A stretch of DNA of 7,492 bases. Source: an uncultured Campylobacter sp. (GTDB taxonomy: Bacteria > Campylobacterota > Campylobacteria > Campylobacterales > Campylobacteraceae). Shown here piece by piece: positions 1 through 6,540 of this stretch. Both the position numbers and the translations under genes were made by a program. The stretch spans positions 1 to 7,492 of the forward strand of contig NZ_CALHII010000188.1 of assembly GCF_938030815.1 (NCBI RefSeq), given 5' to 3'. The notes beneath the pieces are model-generated. The model searched no databases. It had not been told where the DNA came from and worked only from the letters and a program-made list of their open reading frames with translations. Positions within the stretch are counted from its first letter, which is position 1; every line of letters starts with the position of its first letter.

Positions 1-128
1 CCAACAGGCGTATTTTGCTCTTTTACCTCGCTTGCTCCTTCTCATCTTGTAGCAAAAAATGGCTCTAAGATCTACGAGCTCTTTAAATTTTATGAGATTT
101 GCGGCTAAATTTTACCCGAGCTTTGCCG

Positions 129-146
129 CGAAATTTTAAAATTTCG
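129..146. repeat. 18-bp perfect palindrome, copy 1 of the AAATTTTAAAATTT repeat
   Basis: CGAAATTTTAAAATTTCG is its own reverse complement. Its 14-bp core (131-144) recurs exactly at 328-341 and 4028-4041. Function unknown; it contains two RAATTY sites. Confidence 0.7.
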
Positions 147-327
147 GCCGTGGATTTTGCTTGCATATTTTCTCGCTTTTAAATTTCATACACTATCGCT
201 TTTATGCTACTTTAAATATAAAGAATAATGCGGAATTTTGCACGTGTCTTTTATGGTCTGAAATTTTAAAGATCTGTGTCTGCTTTAAATTCCGTGATTA
301 TTAAATTTTAAAATTCCATATGCAAAG

Positions 328-341
328 AAATTTTAAAATTT
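328..341. repeat. AAATTTTAAAATTT palindrome, copy 2
   Basis: This is an exact 14-bp copy of the core at 131-144, and it runs into a further AAATTTTA at 336-343. A related 12-bp palindrome AATTTTAAAATT lies just to the left at 304-315. Confidence 0.7.
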
Positions 342-470
342 TAAATCTGATTCGATAAAGAGATTTTGCTAAGCAGCGGGATTATAAAAATTCTAAAGCA
401 ATGGCTCACGTGAAATTAAAAAGGTCAATCCGGATTAATTAAAATCGCTAAGCCTAAGACGATGAGGTAG

Positions 471-496
471 AATTTTGCGGATCGCTCCGCAAAATT
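471..496 (-). terminator. Probable terminator of the sel operon
   Basis: A perfect 11-bp stem, AATTTTGCGGA (471-481) with TCCGCAAAATT (486-496), closes a 4-nt loop. It begins 10 nt past the stop codon of the DsbC-like gene in the direction of transcription. The stem has a GC-rich top and an A/T base. The T-run that should follow on the minus strand is short and mostly inside the stem, so the evidence is the stem quality and the position. Its symmetry could let it act on both strands. Confidence 0.7.
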
Positions 497-505
497 TAAG
501 AAAGA

Positions 506-1219
506 TTATTTTAGCTTGTCTAGTTCGATGATGTAAGGCACCGAGTTTACTCCCGCACCGAAGTATTTGGCAGCTAGGGCTTTTACAGCATTTAGCTCAG
601 CAGCGCTTACGTCTTTGGCGCTTGCTTTGTTATCTTCAGCGTAATATTTTTTAAAAACCGCTATCTTTTGCTCGTCGGTTTTAGCATTTTTGATCTCTTT
701 GTAGATGAGCGCGGATTTTGCGTGACCGTCGTCACCGTGAACGGAGGTCATGACGATATCGACATTATTATTTTTTAACGTTTCTTCGATCCTTGCCATC
801 TCTTTGCGGCAGAATGGGCACAAAGCGTCCGTCAGCATCAAAACCGTAGGTTTTTTAGGATCGTTTCCTAGCTTGATGATATTGTCTTTGCTCTCTGCTT
901 TGAAGACCTTACTTAGCTGTCCTGCGATGCGGTCTTGTTTGATCTGCTCCTTATAGACTACGCGTTTTTTAGGATCAATGATATCGGTAAAGATCAGATC
1001 GCCTTGGGTGAAGATGATCTCCTCTTGCGACATATTTCCTTGAGAAATCTTTAAAACGACCGCTTCAACGCCCTTTGGCTCGCTAAGTGGGATGCGCTCG
1101 GCGACCTTTATTTCGATGCCTTGAGGCGCGCCGCCGTAGATGGATAGAATTTCGCTGTCGCTTAAAGCCGCGTTTAGGCTCGCTGCGAGCGCAACTGAAG
1201 TTAAAATAGCTTTTTTCAT
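506..1219 (-). CDS. Periplasmic DsbC/DsbG-like thiol:disulfide oxidoreductase
   Basis: Predicted secreted thioredoxin-fold protein of 237 residues that handles disulfide bonds in the periplasm. I start it at 1219 rather than the in-frame ATG at 1258 because an AAAGGA ribosome site (1225-1230) lies 5 nt upstream and the protein then opens with a signal peptide: MKKA, a hydrophobic stretch to about residue 17, and an Ala-x-Ala-like cleavage site near ASLNA. Residues about 20-110 resemble a DsbC-type dimerisation domain. The catalytic CPFC motif is at residues 134-137 and the cis-Pro loop (SVP) at about 226-228. These two cysteines are the only ones in the protein. It is the last gene of the sel operon, 51 nt after selB. 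C. jejuni has, from memory, an equivalent gene after selB (Cj1380). Whether it acts as isomerase, reductase or oxidase cannot be read from sequence, nor can any link to selenium. Confidence 0.85.
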   Translation of the reverse strand: MKKAILTSVALAASLNAALSDSEILSIYGGAPQGIEIKVAERIPLSEPKGVEAVVLKISQGNMSQEEIIFTQGDLIFTDIIDPKKRVVYKEQIKQDRIAGQLSKVFKAESKDNIIKLGNDPKKPTVLMLTDALCPFCRKEMARIEETLKNNNVDIVMTSVHGDDGHAKSALIYKEIKNAKTDEQKIAVFKKYYAEDNKASAKDVSAAELNAVKALAAKYFGAGVNSVPYIIELDKLK

Positions 1220-1224
1220 TTTTT

Positions 1225-1230
1225 TCCTTT
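1225..1230 (-). promoter_or_regulatory. Ribosome binding site fixing the start of the DsbC-like gene
   Basis: AAAGGA on the minus strand lies 5 nt before the ATG at 1217-1219. The farther in-frame ATG at 1256-1258 lacks a comparable site and would place a charged extension in front of the signal peptide, so the internal start is preferred. Confidence 0.75.
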
Positions 1231-1270
1231 GCAAAAAATCCCGCGCATTGTAGTGCAAAATTTTAAATTT

Positions 1271-3091
1271 TTACTTTTTCAAATAGCGTTTATTGTCGAT
1301 CGTCGTGATATTCCCCATCTTATCTAGGTATTCGAGGTAGCAGATGACGAATTTTCTGCTAAGCCCAAGCCCCTCTTTGGCATTCGTGACGTTTACGAAG
1401 CCCTCTTTTTCGATGATCGCGTAAAGACGCTTTATCGCCAGGGCTAAATTTTCGGCCTCGACAAAGAGATTATGTGCGAGACGGACGACCTTTTTGGCGT
1501 ATGTTAGCTTCTTTAGCGCGTCATCGCCGCTACTGCGGTCGATCTCCAGCTCGTCATAGACGTTATACGGCGCGAGAGGCGCTATGCCGCCCTTTTTGAT
1601 GAGATCAAAAATTTTACTCTCCAAGCTCTGTTTGAGCGCGTCAAAATCCACCCCCGATTTTACGTAAACTCCGCCTTTTTTGGAGACGATGCCGCCTCGC
1701 TCAAGCTCGCTAAGCGCGCGCGCAGCAAGATCTTCGCTGGCCCACGAGAGCTTTAGGGCGATCGAGGCGGGCGAAAAGATCGCGTAGTCGTTTTTTGAGA
1801 CGATAAATTTTATGAGGCTTTTTACGTCCTCGATCGCGCTTAGATCGTAAACGCATAAATTTGCTTCGTCAAAATACGTTCCTTCTATGCCGCGCGCGAT
1901 CTTTACCGCTTCGTCGTACTCCATTCCGAAGCGCTGATACGCCGAAAATAGCCCGAATCCATGCTTGTGAAAGAGGCTTAAAATTTTAAACGCTTCGGTA
2001 AAATTTCGCTTCAAAAGCGCGGTGAGAAGCACGGCTTTGCTCTGCTTTTTTAGCGGCTCGACTACGGCGTTTAGCACGCGCCCGCCGCCGATTACGCGCG
2101 AGTTTGACAAGCAGACGAAGGGCTCGTCAAATTTCAAAAACATCGTTTTGTCAAATTTAAAGCTCACTAGCTTCTCGCCGCTAGGAAGTTCTTTTAAAAT
2201 GAGCGCTTTTGCCGCGCTTTGCTTGCTTCCGACGCAAAATAGCACGTCTTGGTTGTGTGAAATTTCGCCGCTAAAGGTGCAGTCGGCTTCATTAAAGCCG
2301 CGGAAAAAGCCCTTTTTGCTTAGGATTTGCCCTTTTTGCAGCTCGCTCGTTTTGGCATCTAAACTCAGTGCGACGCGGTTTGGAGCCTGCGCCAGCGGCG
2401 TATCCTCATCGTGGATCTGCACGCTTTTGACGTTAAAAGCTTTGCCCAGATCGCAGTTATAAAGCTTCTCGCCTTTTGAAATCGCGCCGTTAATGAGGCT
2501 GCCCGTTACGATGGTGCCGAGCCCCTTAAGCGAAAAGACGCGGTCGATGTAGTAGTGCACTACGCCGCCTCCTTGGCGTTGCGCGGGCTTGATATTAAAG
2601 AGATAGTTTTTCAGCTCGGCGATGCTTGCGGGATCTTTTATGCTGATAAAAAAGGTGTTTAAAATTTGCAAATTTTTAAATTTGTCGATGTATTCCCTGC
2701 ACTGTGCCGCGACCTCCGCCTTGCGCGCGTCGTCAGCAAGATCGCACTTGCTGATACATAAGATCACGCTTTTTACCCCGAGCAGCGATAAAATTTCAAT
2801 ATGCTCTTTGCTTTGCGGCATCAGTCCGTCGTCAGCGGCGACTACTAGCATCGCAGCGTCGAAGGCATATGCGCCGCTAATCATCGTCTTTACTAGATTT
2901 TCATGCCCCGGAACGTCGATGAAAGCGACGTTGGTGTCTCCCGAGCGCAGATGCGAAAAGCTAAGATCGATCGTGATGCCACGCTGCTTTTCGCTCGGCA
3001 TTCGGTCTCCTTCAAAGCCGTTTAGCGCCTTGATTAATGCGGTCTTTCCGTGATCGATATGGCCTGCGGTGCCGATGATTACGCTATTCAT
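1271..3091 (-). CDS. selB: Selenocysteine-specific translation elongation factor SelB
   Basis: GTPase that binds Sec-tRNA(Sec) and the SECIS hairpin of selenoprotein mRNA and delivers selenocysteine to the ribosome at UGA. The 606 residues are close to the E. coli length (about 614). The N-terminal G domain (1 to about 170) shows the P-loop GHIDHGKT (10-17), the switch I threonine in RGIT (T40), DVPGH (59-63) and SKCD (114-117) in place of the usual NKxD. EF-Tu-like beta-barrel domains follow (about 175-345). The C-terminal region (about 350-606) has the charged helical pattern expected of the winged helices that read SECIS. The ATG lies inside the end of selA (8-nt overlap), with GGAG at 3098-3101 spaced 6 nt, so translation is probably coupled. 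No frameshift or missing key residue was seen. It is cytoplasmic, and its probable main client is FdhA. Confidence 0.97.
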   Translation of the reverse strand: MNSVIIGTAGHIDHGKTALIKALNGFEGDRMPSEKQRGITIDLSFSHLRSGDTNVAFIDVPGHENLVKTMISGAYAFDAAMLVVAADDGLMPQSKEHIEILSLLGVKSVILCISKCDLADDARKAEVAAQCREYIDKFKNLQILNTFFISIKDPASIAELKNYLFNIKPAQRQGGGVVHYYIDRVFSLKGLGTIVTGSLINGAISKGEKLYNCDLGKAFNVKSVQIHDEDTPLAQAPNRVALSLDAKTSELQKGQILSKKGFFRGFNEADCTFSGEISHNQDVLFCVGSKQSAAKALILKELPSGEKLVSFKFDKTMFLKFDEPFVCLSNSRVIGGGRVLNAVVEPLKKQSKAVLLTALLKRNFTEAFKILSLFHKHGFGLFSAYQRFGMEYDEAVKIARGIEGTYFDEANLCVYDLSAIEDVKSLIKFIVSKNDYAIFSPASIALKLSWASEDLAARALSELERGGIVSKKGGVYVKSGVDFDALKQSLESKIFDLIKKGGIAPLAPYNVYDELEIDRSSGDDALKKLTYAKKVVRLAHNLFVEAENLALAIKRLYAIIEKEGFVNVTNAKEGLGLSRKFVICYLEYLDKMGNITTIDNKRYLKK

Positions 3092-4691
3092 AAATTTCTC
3101 CGATCTTTTTTATTAAATCTTGCAAGTCGCTTTTTAAAATCGATCTGAAATCGAGCAAAAATTTATCATCCTCGATCCGCCCGATTATGCCCGCAGCGCG
3201 AAATTTAGCCTGCGTGCTCTGCGGGTCTGCCCCATCTAAGATCGCAAGCGCGACGCTGGGATAGGAGGCGCCGGGCATCGTGCCGCCGCCTACGAAGGTG
3301 GTAGTAGGCACGATCTGCGATTTTACGCCGATGCGCGATCGCACTAGCTCCGCTCGCTCACGCAGTTCGTCTAGGCTCAGATGGATCTGATCTATCGTCG
3401 TGATGAGGTGAAATTCTTTATTTATATACGCCTTGATCGTCTCGGCAAGCAGGCTTAGCGTGATCTTATCCACACGCAGCATTCGCAGTAGCTGGTTTTT
3501 ACGTAGGCGCGCGATGAGATCGCGATCCCCTAGGATGATGCCGCACTGCACGGAGCCGAAGAGCTTGTCGCCGCTAAAGCTAAGCAGCCGCACGCCGCTT
3601 TTTAAAAGCTCAAAGATTGAGGGCTCACTTTTGCCTAGCCCAAATCCCAGCTCGCTCGCGTAGCCGCTTCCAAGATCGTAGTAATCGATGATCTCGTTAA
3701 AGCTTTCCTCTTTTTTCATGCTAAATTTTGCGGGGTAAATTTTAGAAATTTCGCTCTCGCCGCCCGCACTGTCTCCATGAAAACGCTCGCTCTTTGCGGA
3801 CGGCTCGCTGCTATTTAAATTTAGAGCATTCGCAGAGCCTGCAGCTAAGCTTAAACCATTCGGCGCAGAATTTAAAATTTCGCCGTCTGCGTCCGAAGAG
3901 CCGCCGCAAAGATCTGCTAAATTTTTAAAGCTTGCCGCTCTAAGCGCTAAAAATTCTCTCTTTGCTTGCGAGGCGCGACGTGCCAAAGCCGCAACTTCCG
4001 CAGCGCTTACGCTAGAGTTGAAGCCTGAAATTTTAAAATTTGAGCGGTGCACCTTCATCAGGATCGCCGTATTTTCATTGATCGCTTCTTCGTAATCGTC
4101 TAGTTTGGTTTTGTTCGTAGTGCCGATCTCCACAAGTTTTGCGCCCGAGTTTGCCATCACTTCGCTTACTCGAAAGCTCCCTCCGATCTCGACTAGCTCG
4201 CCGCGGCTTACCACGACTTCGCGTCCGCGCGCGAAGGTATTTAGCACCAAAAAGACTGCCGAGGCGTTGTTATTGACCACGAGCGCGTCCTGCGCGCCGA
4301 AGAGCTCGCTGCACAAAAGCGCTATGTAGTCGTATCTGTTGCCGCGCGCGCCCTCGGATAGGTCGTATTCTAAATTTGAATACGAAGTGATGATCTTTTG
4401 CGCGCGGGCTAAAATTTCGGCGCTGATGACGCTGCGGCCGAGGTTTGTGTGCAGCACGACGCCGGTTGCGTTAATGAGCGGTTTGAGGCTTAGATTTTGG
4501 AACTTTTCGTAGCGCGATTTGATGAGCGAGATGATCTCGCTTTCGCTTGCGAGCTCGCCTCCTTGCAGCGCTTTTTGACGCTCCTGTTCAATAAGCTCTT
4601 GCGCGATTTTGATGATTTGCGGGCGGAGGCAGTTTTGAAACTCCTGCGCATTTGCGATTTTGTCGATTTTGGGTAGTTTGATTCGTTGCAT
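3084..4691 (-). CDS. selA: L-seryl-tRNA(Sec) selenium transferase SelA, with a long internal insert
   Basis: PLP enzyme that converts Ser-tRNA(Sec) to Sec-tRNA(Sec) using selenophosphate. Family marks include the N-terminal INATGVVLHTNLGR (73-86), NNNASAVFLVLNT (140-152), RGELVEIGGSFRVSEVM (163-179), IGTTNKT (189-195), DYYDLGSG (336-343) and the PLP lysine in FSGDKLFGSVQCG (K376). The C-terminal part includes TFVGGGTMPG (465-474) and GRIEDDK. At 535 residues it is clearly longer than the usual 440-465. The excess lies at about residues 244-333, between the helix ending AALARRA and the strand leading to DYYDLGSG; both flanks are conserved, so this is an in-frame insert and not a fusion. The frame is intact throughout, suggesting function is kept. 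The start has only a weak GGGG (4697-4700) upstream. It is the first gene of the leftward operon, divergent from the Fe-S gene. Confidence 0.96.
   Translation of the reverse strand: MQRIKLPKIDKIANAQEFQNCLRPQIIKIAQELIEQERQKALQGGELASESEIISLIKSRYEKFQNLSLKPLINATGVVLHTNLGRSVISAEILARAQKIITSYSNLEYDLSEGARGNRYDYIALLCSELFGAQDALVVNNNASAVFLVLNTFARGREVVVSRGELVEIGGSFRVSEVMANSGAKLVEIGTTNKTKLDDYEEAINENTAILMKVHRSNFKISGFNSSVSAAEVAALARRASQAKREFLALRAASFKNLADLCGGSSDADGEILNSAPNGLSLAAGSANALNLNSSEPSAKSERFHGDSAGGESEISKIYPAKFSMKKEESFNEIIDYYDLGSGYASELGFGLGKSEPSIFELLKSGVRLLSFSGDKLFGSVQCGIILGDRDLIARLRKNQLLRMLRVDKITLSLLAETIKAYINKEFHLITTIDQIHLSLDELRERAELVRSRIGVKSQIVPTTTFVGGGTMPGASYPSVALAILDGADPQSTQAKFRAAGIIGRIEDDKFLLDFRSILKSDLQDLIKKIGEIYE
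3693..3965 (-). other. Low-complexity insert within SelA (about 90 residues)
   Basis: This encodes about residues 243-333 of SelA, rich in Ser, Ala, Gly, Asn, Glu and Lys with no recognised domain. E. coli SelA goes from its corresponding helix to the TDLGSG strand in a few residues, from memory of that sequence. The DNA alternates GC-rich segments with AAATTT words (for example GAAATTTTAAATTC and CTAAATTTAAATAG, minus strand). Boundaries are approximate to within about ten residues. It probably forms a disordered surface loop. Confidence 0.8.
4028..4041. repeat. AAATTTTAAAATTT palindrome, copy 3, inside selA
   Basis: Exact copy of the 14-bp palindrome at 131-144 and 328-341. Here it is coding sequence in selA (residues NFKIS, about 218-222), in a conserved part of the protein, so it need not be a mobile sequence. 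Confidence 0.7.
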
Positions 4692-4857
4692 TGCGACCCC
4701 GATGCCTTAAAATTTAGGCGATTTTATCATTTAAAGCTTTGATTTTGCTTTATCTATAGAATTATTAATTTAAATTCGATTTACTTTAAGCGCAGAATTT
4801 AAAAGCTGTTTAGAAAATAAGAGTAAAACCCGCCTAATTATCAATTTAGGATAGATT
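4692..4857. promoter_or_regulatory. Divergent promoter region between selA and the Fe-S gene
   Basis: This 166-bp A/T-rich spacer must hold promoters for both operons. Leftward, GATAAAAT (minus strand, 4721-4728) is a -10-like box about 30 nt from the selA start. A near-palindrome GCCTTAAAATTTAGGC (4704-4719) lies between it and selA, around the expected transcript start. Rightward, TATAGAAT (4755-4762) after a T-rich run fits the Campylobacter sigma-70 pattern, where -35 is poorly conserved. An inverted repeat GAATT-N9-AATTC spans 4759-4777, overlapping that box, and could be an operator. The Fe-S gene has AGGA at 4848-4851, 6 nt before its ATG. The individual boxes are guesses; the presence of divergent promoters is well supported by gene orientation. 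Confidence 0.6.
4833..4850 (+). promoter_or_regulatory. Small dyad overlapping the Fe-S gene ribosome site
   Basis: CCTAA (4833-4837) and TTAGG (4846-4850) are complementary across an 8-nt loop. The right arm contains most of the AGGA ribosome site of the Fe-S gene. A 5-bp stem is weak and could be chance; if real, it could modulate translation initiation. Confidence 0.25.
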
Positions 4858-6540
4858 ATGAAAGAACATGGATTTTACGCCGCGGGGCTAAAGGATGTCG
4901 TCTTAAGCGACGATATCGAAATTTGCGGCGATGAAGAGGAGGCGAAAAATGAGGAATTTATCGTTGCTAATTCGCCGAAATTAAAAGCGCAAATTTATGC
5001 GCCCGAGATAAATTTTTATATAGAAAATTCCGCAGATGAGCCGCTACAAATCGCTAAAAACGTAGATATTTTGTATCGCGCCAAAGATATCGCCTTTGAC
5101 GGTGCCCTAGATAGCGACTATCAAAAGCCCGTCGGCAAAAACGTAATTCTCGCCTGTGATGAGCCGCGAGAGGGGCTTGTGGGGCTACTTAGGCAGCACG
5201 GATTTAAGGTGATCGCGTTAAGTAGGGCCGAGATTAAGTTCGTCTACGGCGAGATTGGCGATCTTGCGGTTACGATTTTAAGCGAGCGGGATGAGATTGA
5301 GACTGAGGCGGATTTTTTCTTGATTAGCGGTGCGGCGCCCTATCAATTGCGACAAAGCGGCTGCTACGAGATCTCGGGGCTTGGCGACGATGAAATTTTA
5401 AAAATTTTAAATTCCAAAAGCCCAGTTTATCATTATAAGAATTCCACGATCTTCGATCCTGCGATTTGCCAGTATCAAGGTAGGCGAAATGAGCTGCGAG
5501 CGCCATGCGCGGAGATTTGCCCCACAGTGGCGATTTTGAAAAACGACGAAAAGCGCGAGTTAGTATTTTCGCATATCGACTGCATCGGTTGCGGCGCGTG
5601 CGTGAGCGTCTGCCCTAGCGGCGCGCTGAAATTTGCCAAGCTGCCCCAAAGAGTATTTGGCGAGATCGCAAAGCTCTATGCAGGCAAAATTCCGCTTCTC
5701 ATCGCAGAGAGCGAAATCACATCCGCACCTGCAGTGCAGCTTCCGTGCGGCGTGCTGCCGTTTGGAATTTTTGGAAGCAAGCAAATAGATGAGGCAAATT
5801 TGCTAAGCGCGATGCAAGAAAGCGGCTCGAGTGTGATCGTTTACGGCGCAGACGTGGGCGAGAGCACGCGCGAAGCGGTGGAGCTTATCAATGGAATTTC
5901 GCGCGCGATCTATGGCAAGGACGCGGTATTTTTAGCGCGAAATTTAACCGAGCTGCACGAAGCGCTAAAGTGGGCGCAAAGCTCTCGGCCGTGGGCGTTT
6001 AGCCTAAATGAGCAGGGTCTTAGCAAGAAAGAAATTTTTTCCAAACGCGTAAGCGCGATGGTTGGCGAGGGCAGCTTCGGCGCTGTAAAAAGCGGAGAGT
6101 TGCTAAAATTTGGCAAAGTAAACATAAACGAAGCAAGCTGCACGCTATGCCTTAGCTGCGTGGGTGCCTGTAATACCGGCGCGCTGTATGCCGATAACAG
6201 CGACAATTCGATTAAGCTCAATGCCTCGCTTTGCACGACGTGCAACTACTGCGTGCTAAGCTGCGCCGAAAAGGATACGATCGAGCTTGAGCCTTGCGGC
6301 GTGGAGCTTGAGCCGGGATTTTTTAATTACAAAATGCTAGCTAAAGATGAGCTTTTTAAGTGCATTGAATGCGGTAAGGAATTTGCGACGAGCAAAGCCG
6401 TGATGAAGATCGCGGATATGATGGGTGCGCATTTTGCAAACGAGCCTGAAAAGATGAAGACTCTTTTTTGCTGCGGCGATTGCAAGGCGAAAATAATGAT
6501 AAAAAAGCAGATAGAAGATGCTAGAAAAGGGGCAATGTAA
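4858..6540 (+). CDS. Multi-cluster 4Fe-4S protein of a formate dehydrogenase locus
   Basis: Probable cytoplasmic iron-sulfur protein of 560 residues with no signal peptide or membrane segment. Residues 1-200 are cysteine-poor and not recognised. C204, C217 and C221 precede a classic motif C242-x2-C245-x2-C248-x3-C252-P. A segment without cluster motifs (about 270-400) has alternating strand and helix character. Two more complete CxxCxxCxxxC motifs follow at C428/C431/C434/C438 and C459/C462/C465/C469. The C-terminus holds C502-x2-C505 and C538-C539-x2-C542, which looks like a zinc- or metal-binding knuckle. Three full 4Fe-4S motifs are therefore visible, with a partial fourth set. Proteins annotated only as iron-sulfur cluster-binding precede a TorD-like gene and fdhA in Shewanella and Campylobacterota clusters, from memory. 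A role in FdhA maturation or electron transfer is inferred; the exact job is unknown. Its stop overlaps the next start (TAATG). Confidence 0.85.
   Translation: MKEHGFYAAGLKDVVLSDDIEICGDEEEAKNEEFIVANSPKLKAQIYAPEINFYIENSADEPLQIAKNVDILYRAKDIAFDGALDSDYQKPVGKNVILACDEPREGLVGLLRQHGFKVIALSRAEIKFVYGEIGDLAVTILSERDEIETEADFFLISGAAPYQLRQSGCYEISGLGDDEILKILNSKSPVYHYKNSTIFDPAICQYQGRRNELRAPCAEICPTVAILKNDEKRELVFSHIDCIGCGACVSVCPSGALKFAKLPQRVFGEIAKLYAGKIPLLIAESEITSAPAVQLPCGVLPFGIFGSKQIDEANLLSAMQESGSSVIVYGADVGESTREAVELINGISRAIYGKDAVFLARNLTELHEALKWAQSSRPWAFSLNEQGLSKKEIFSKRVSAMVGEGSFGAVKSGELLKFGKVNINEASCTLCLSCVGACNTGALYADNSDNSIKLNASLCTTCNYCVLSCAEKDTIELEPCGVELEPGFFNYKMLAKDELFKCIECGKEFATSKAVMKIADMMGAHFANEPEKMKTLFCCGDCKAKIMIKKQIEDARKGAM

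Larger units (their letters stand above)
1..505. other. A/T-rich non-coding spacer with dense AAATTTTA motifs
   Basis: I find no credible gene here. Short open stretches at the left edge (for example one read rightward from position 1 to a stop at 106-108) lack any recognisable protein pattern. The spacer is dominated by A/T words: the octamer AAATTTTA occurs at 85, 107, 131, 261, 303, 328 and 336, and the degenerate palindrome RAATTY occurs 15 times (85, 107, 131, 139, 181, 233, 261, 287, 303, 311, 328, 336, 388, 470, 492). A 10-bp palindrome AATCCGGATT lies at 427-436. No tRNA-like cloverleaf, including a tRNA-Sec, was recognised. The right end holds the hairpin at 471-496. The stretch may be decayed coding DNA or a plain intergenic spacer; the sequence does not decide. 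Confidence 0.6.

Noticed and set aside
1..108. Possible 3' end of a gene entering from the left (open from position 1 to a stop at 106-108, or in another frame to 50-52)
   Set aside because: Several frames are open for similar short lengths and none shows recognisable protein sequence; chance cannot be excluded.
401..442. Mini-ORF MAHVKLKRSIRIN
   Set aside because: It is only 13 codons, has no ribosome site upstream and no supporting context.
1..505. tRNA-Sec (selC) or another RNA gene near selA/selB
   Set aside because: No cloverleaf, long extra arm or TTC-loop sequence was found in the spacer.
1220..1258. N-terminal extension of the DsbC-like gene from the ATG at 1256-1258
   Set aside because: The extension (MHYNARDFLQRKK) would precede a good signal peptide, and the AAAGGA site at 1225-1230 serves the inner ATG.
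2022..3053. Plus-strand open frames opposite selB
   Set aside because: They lie entirely within a complete, motif-bearing selB and encode Ser-rich or Cys-rich shadow sequences with no family features.
3084..6540. Selenocysteine (in-frame UGA) within these genes
   Set aside because: All five genes read through without internal UGA and end at ordinary stops with full-length family matches; the presumed selenoprotein lies outside.
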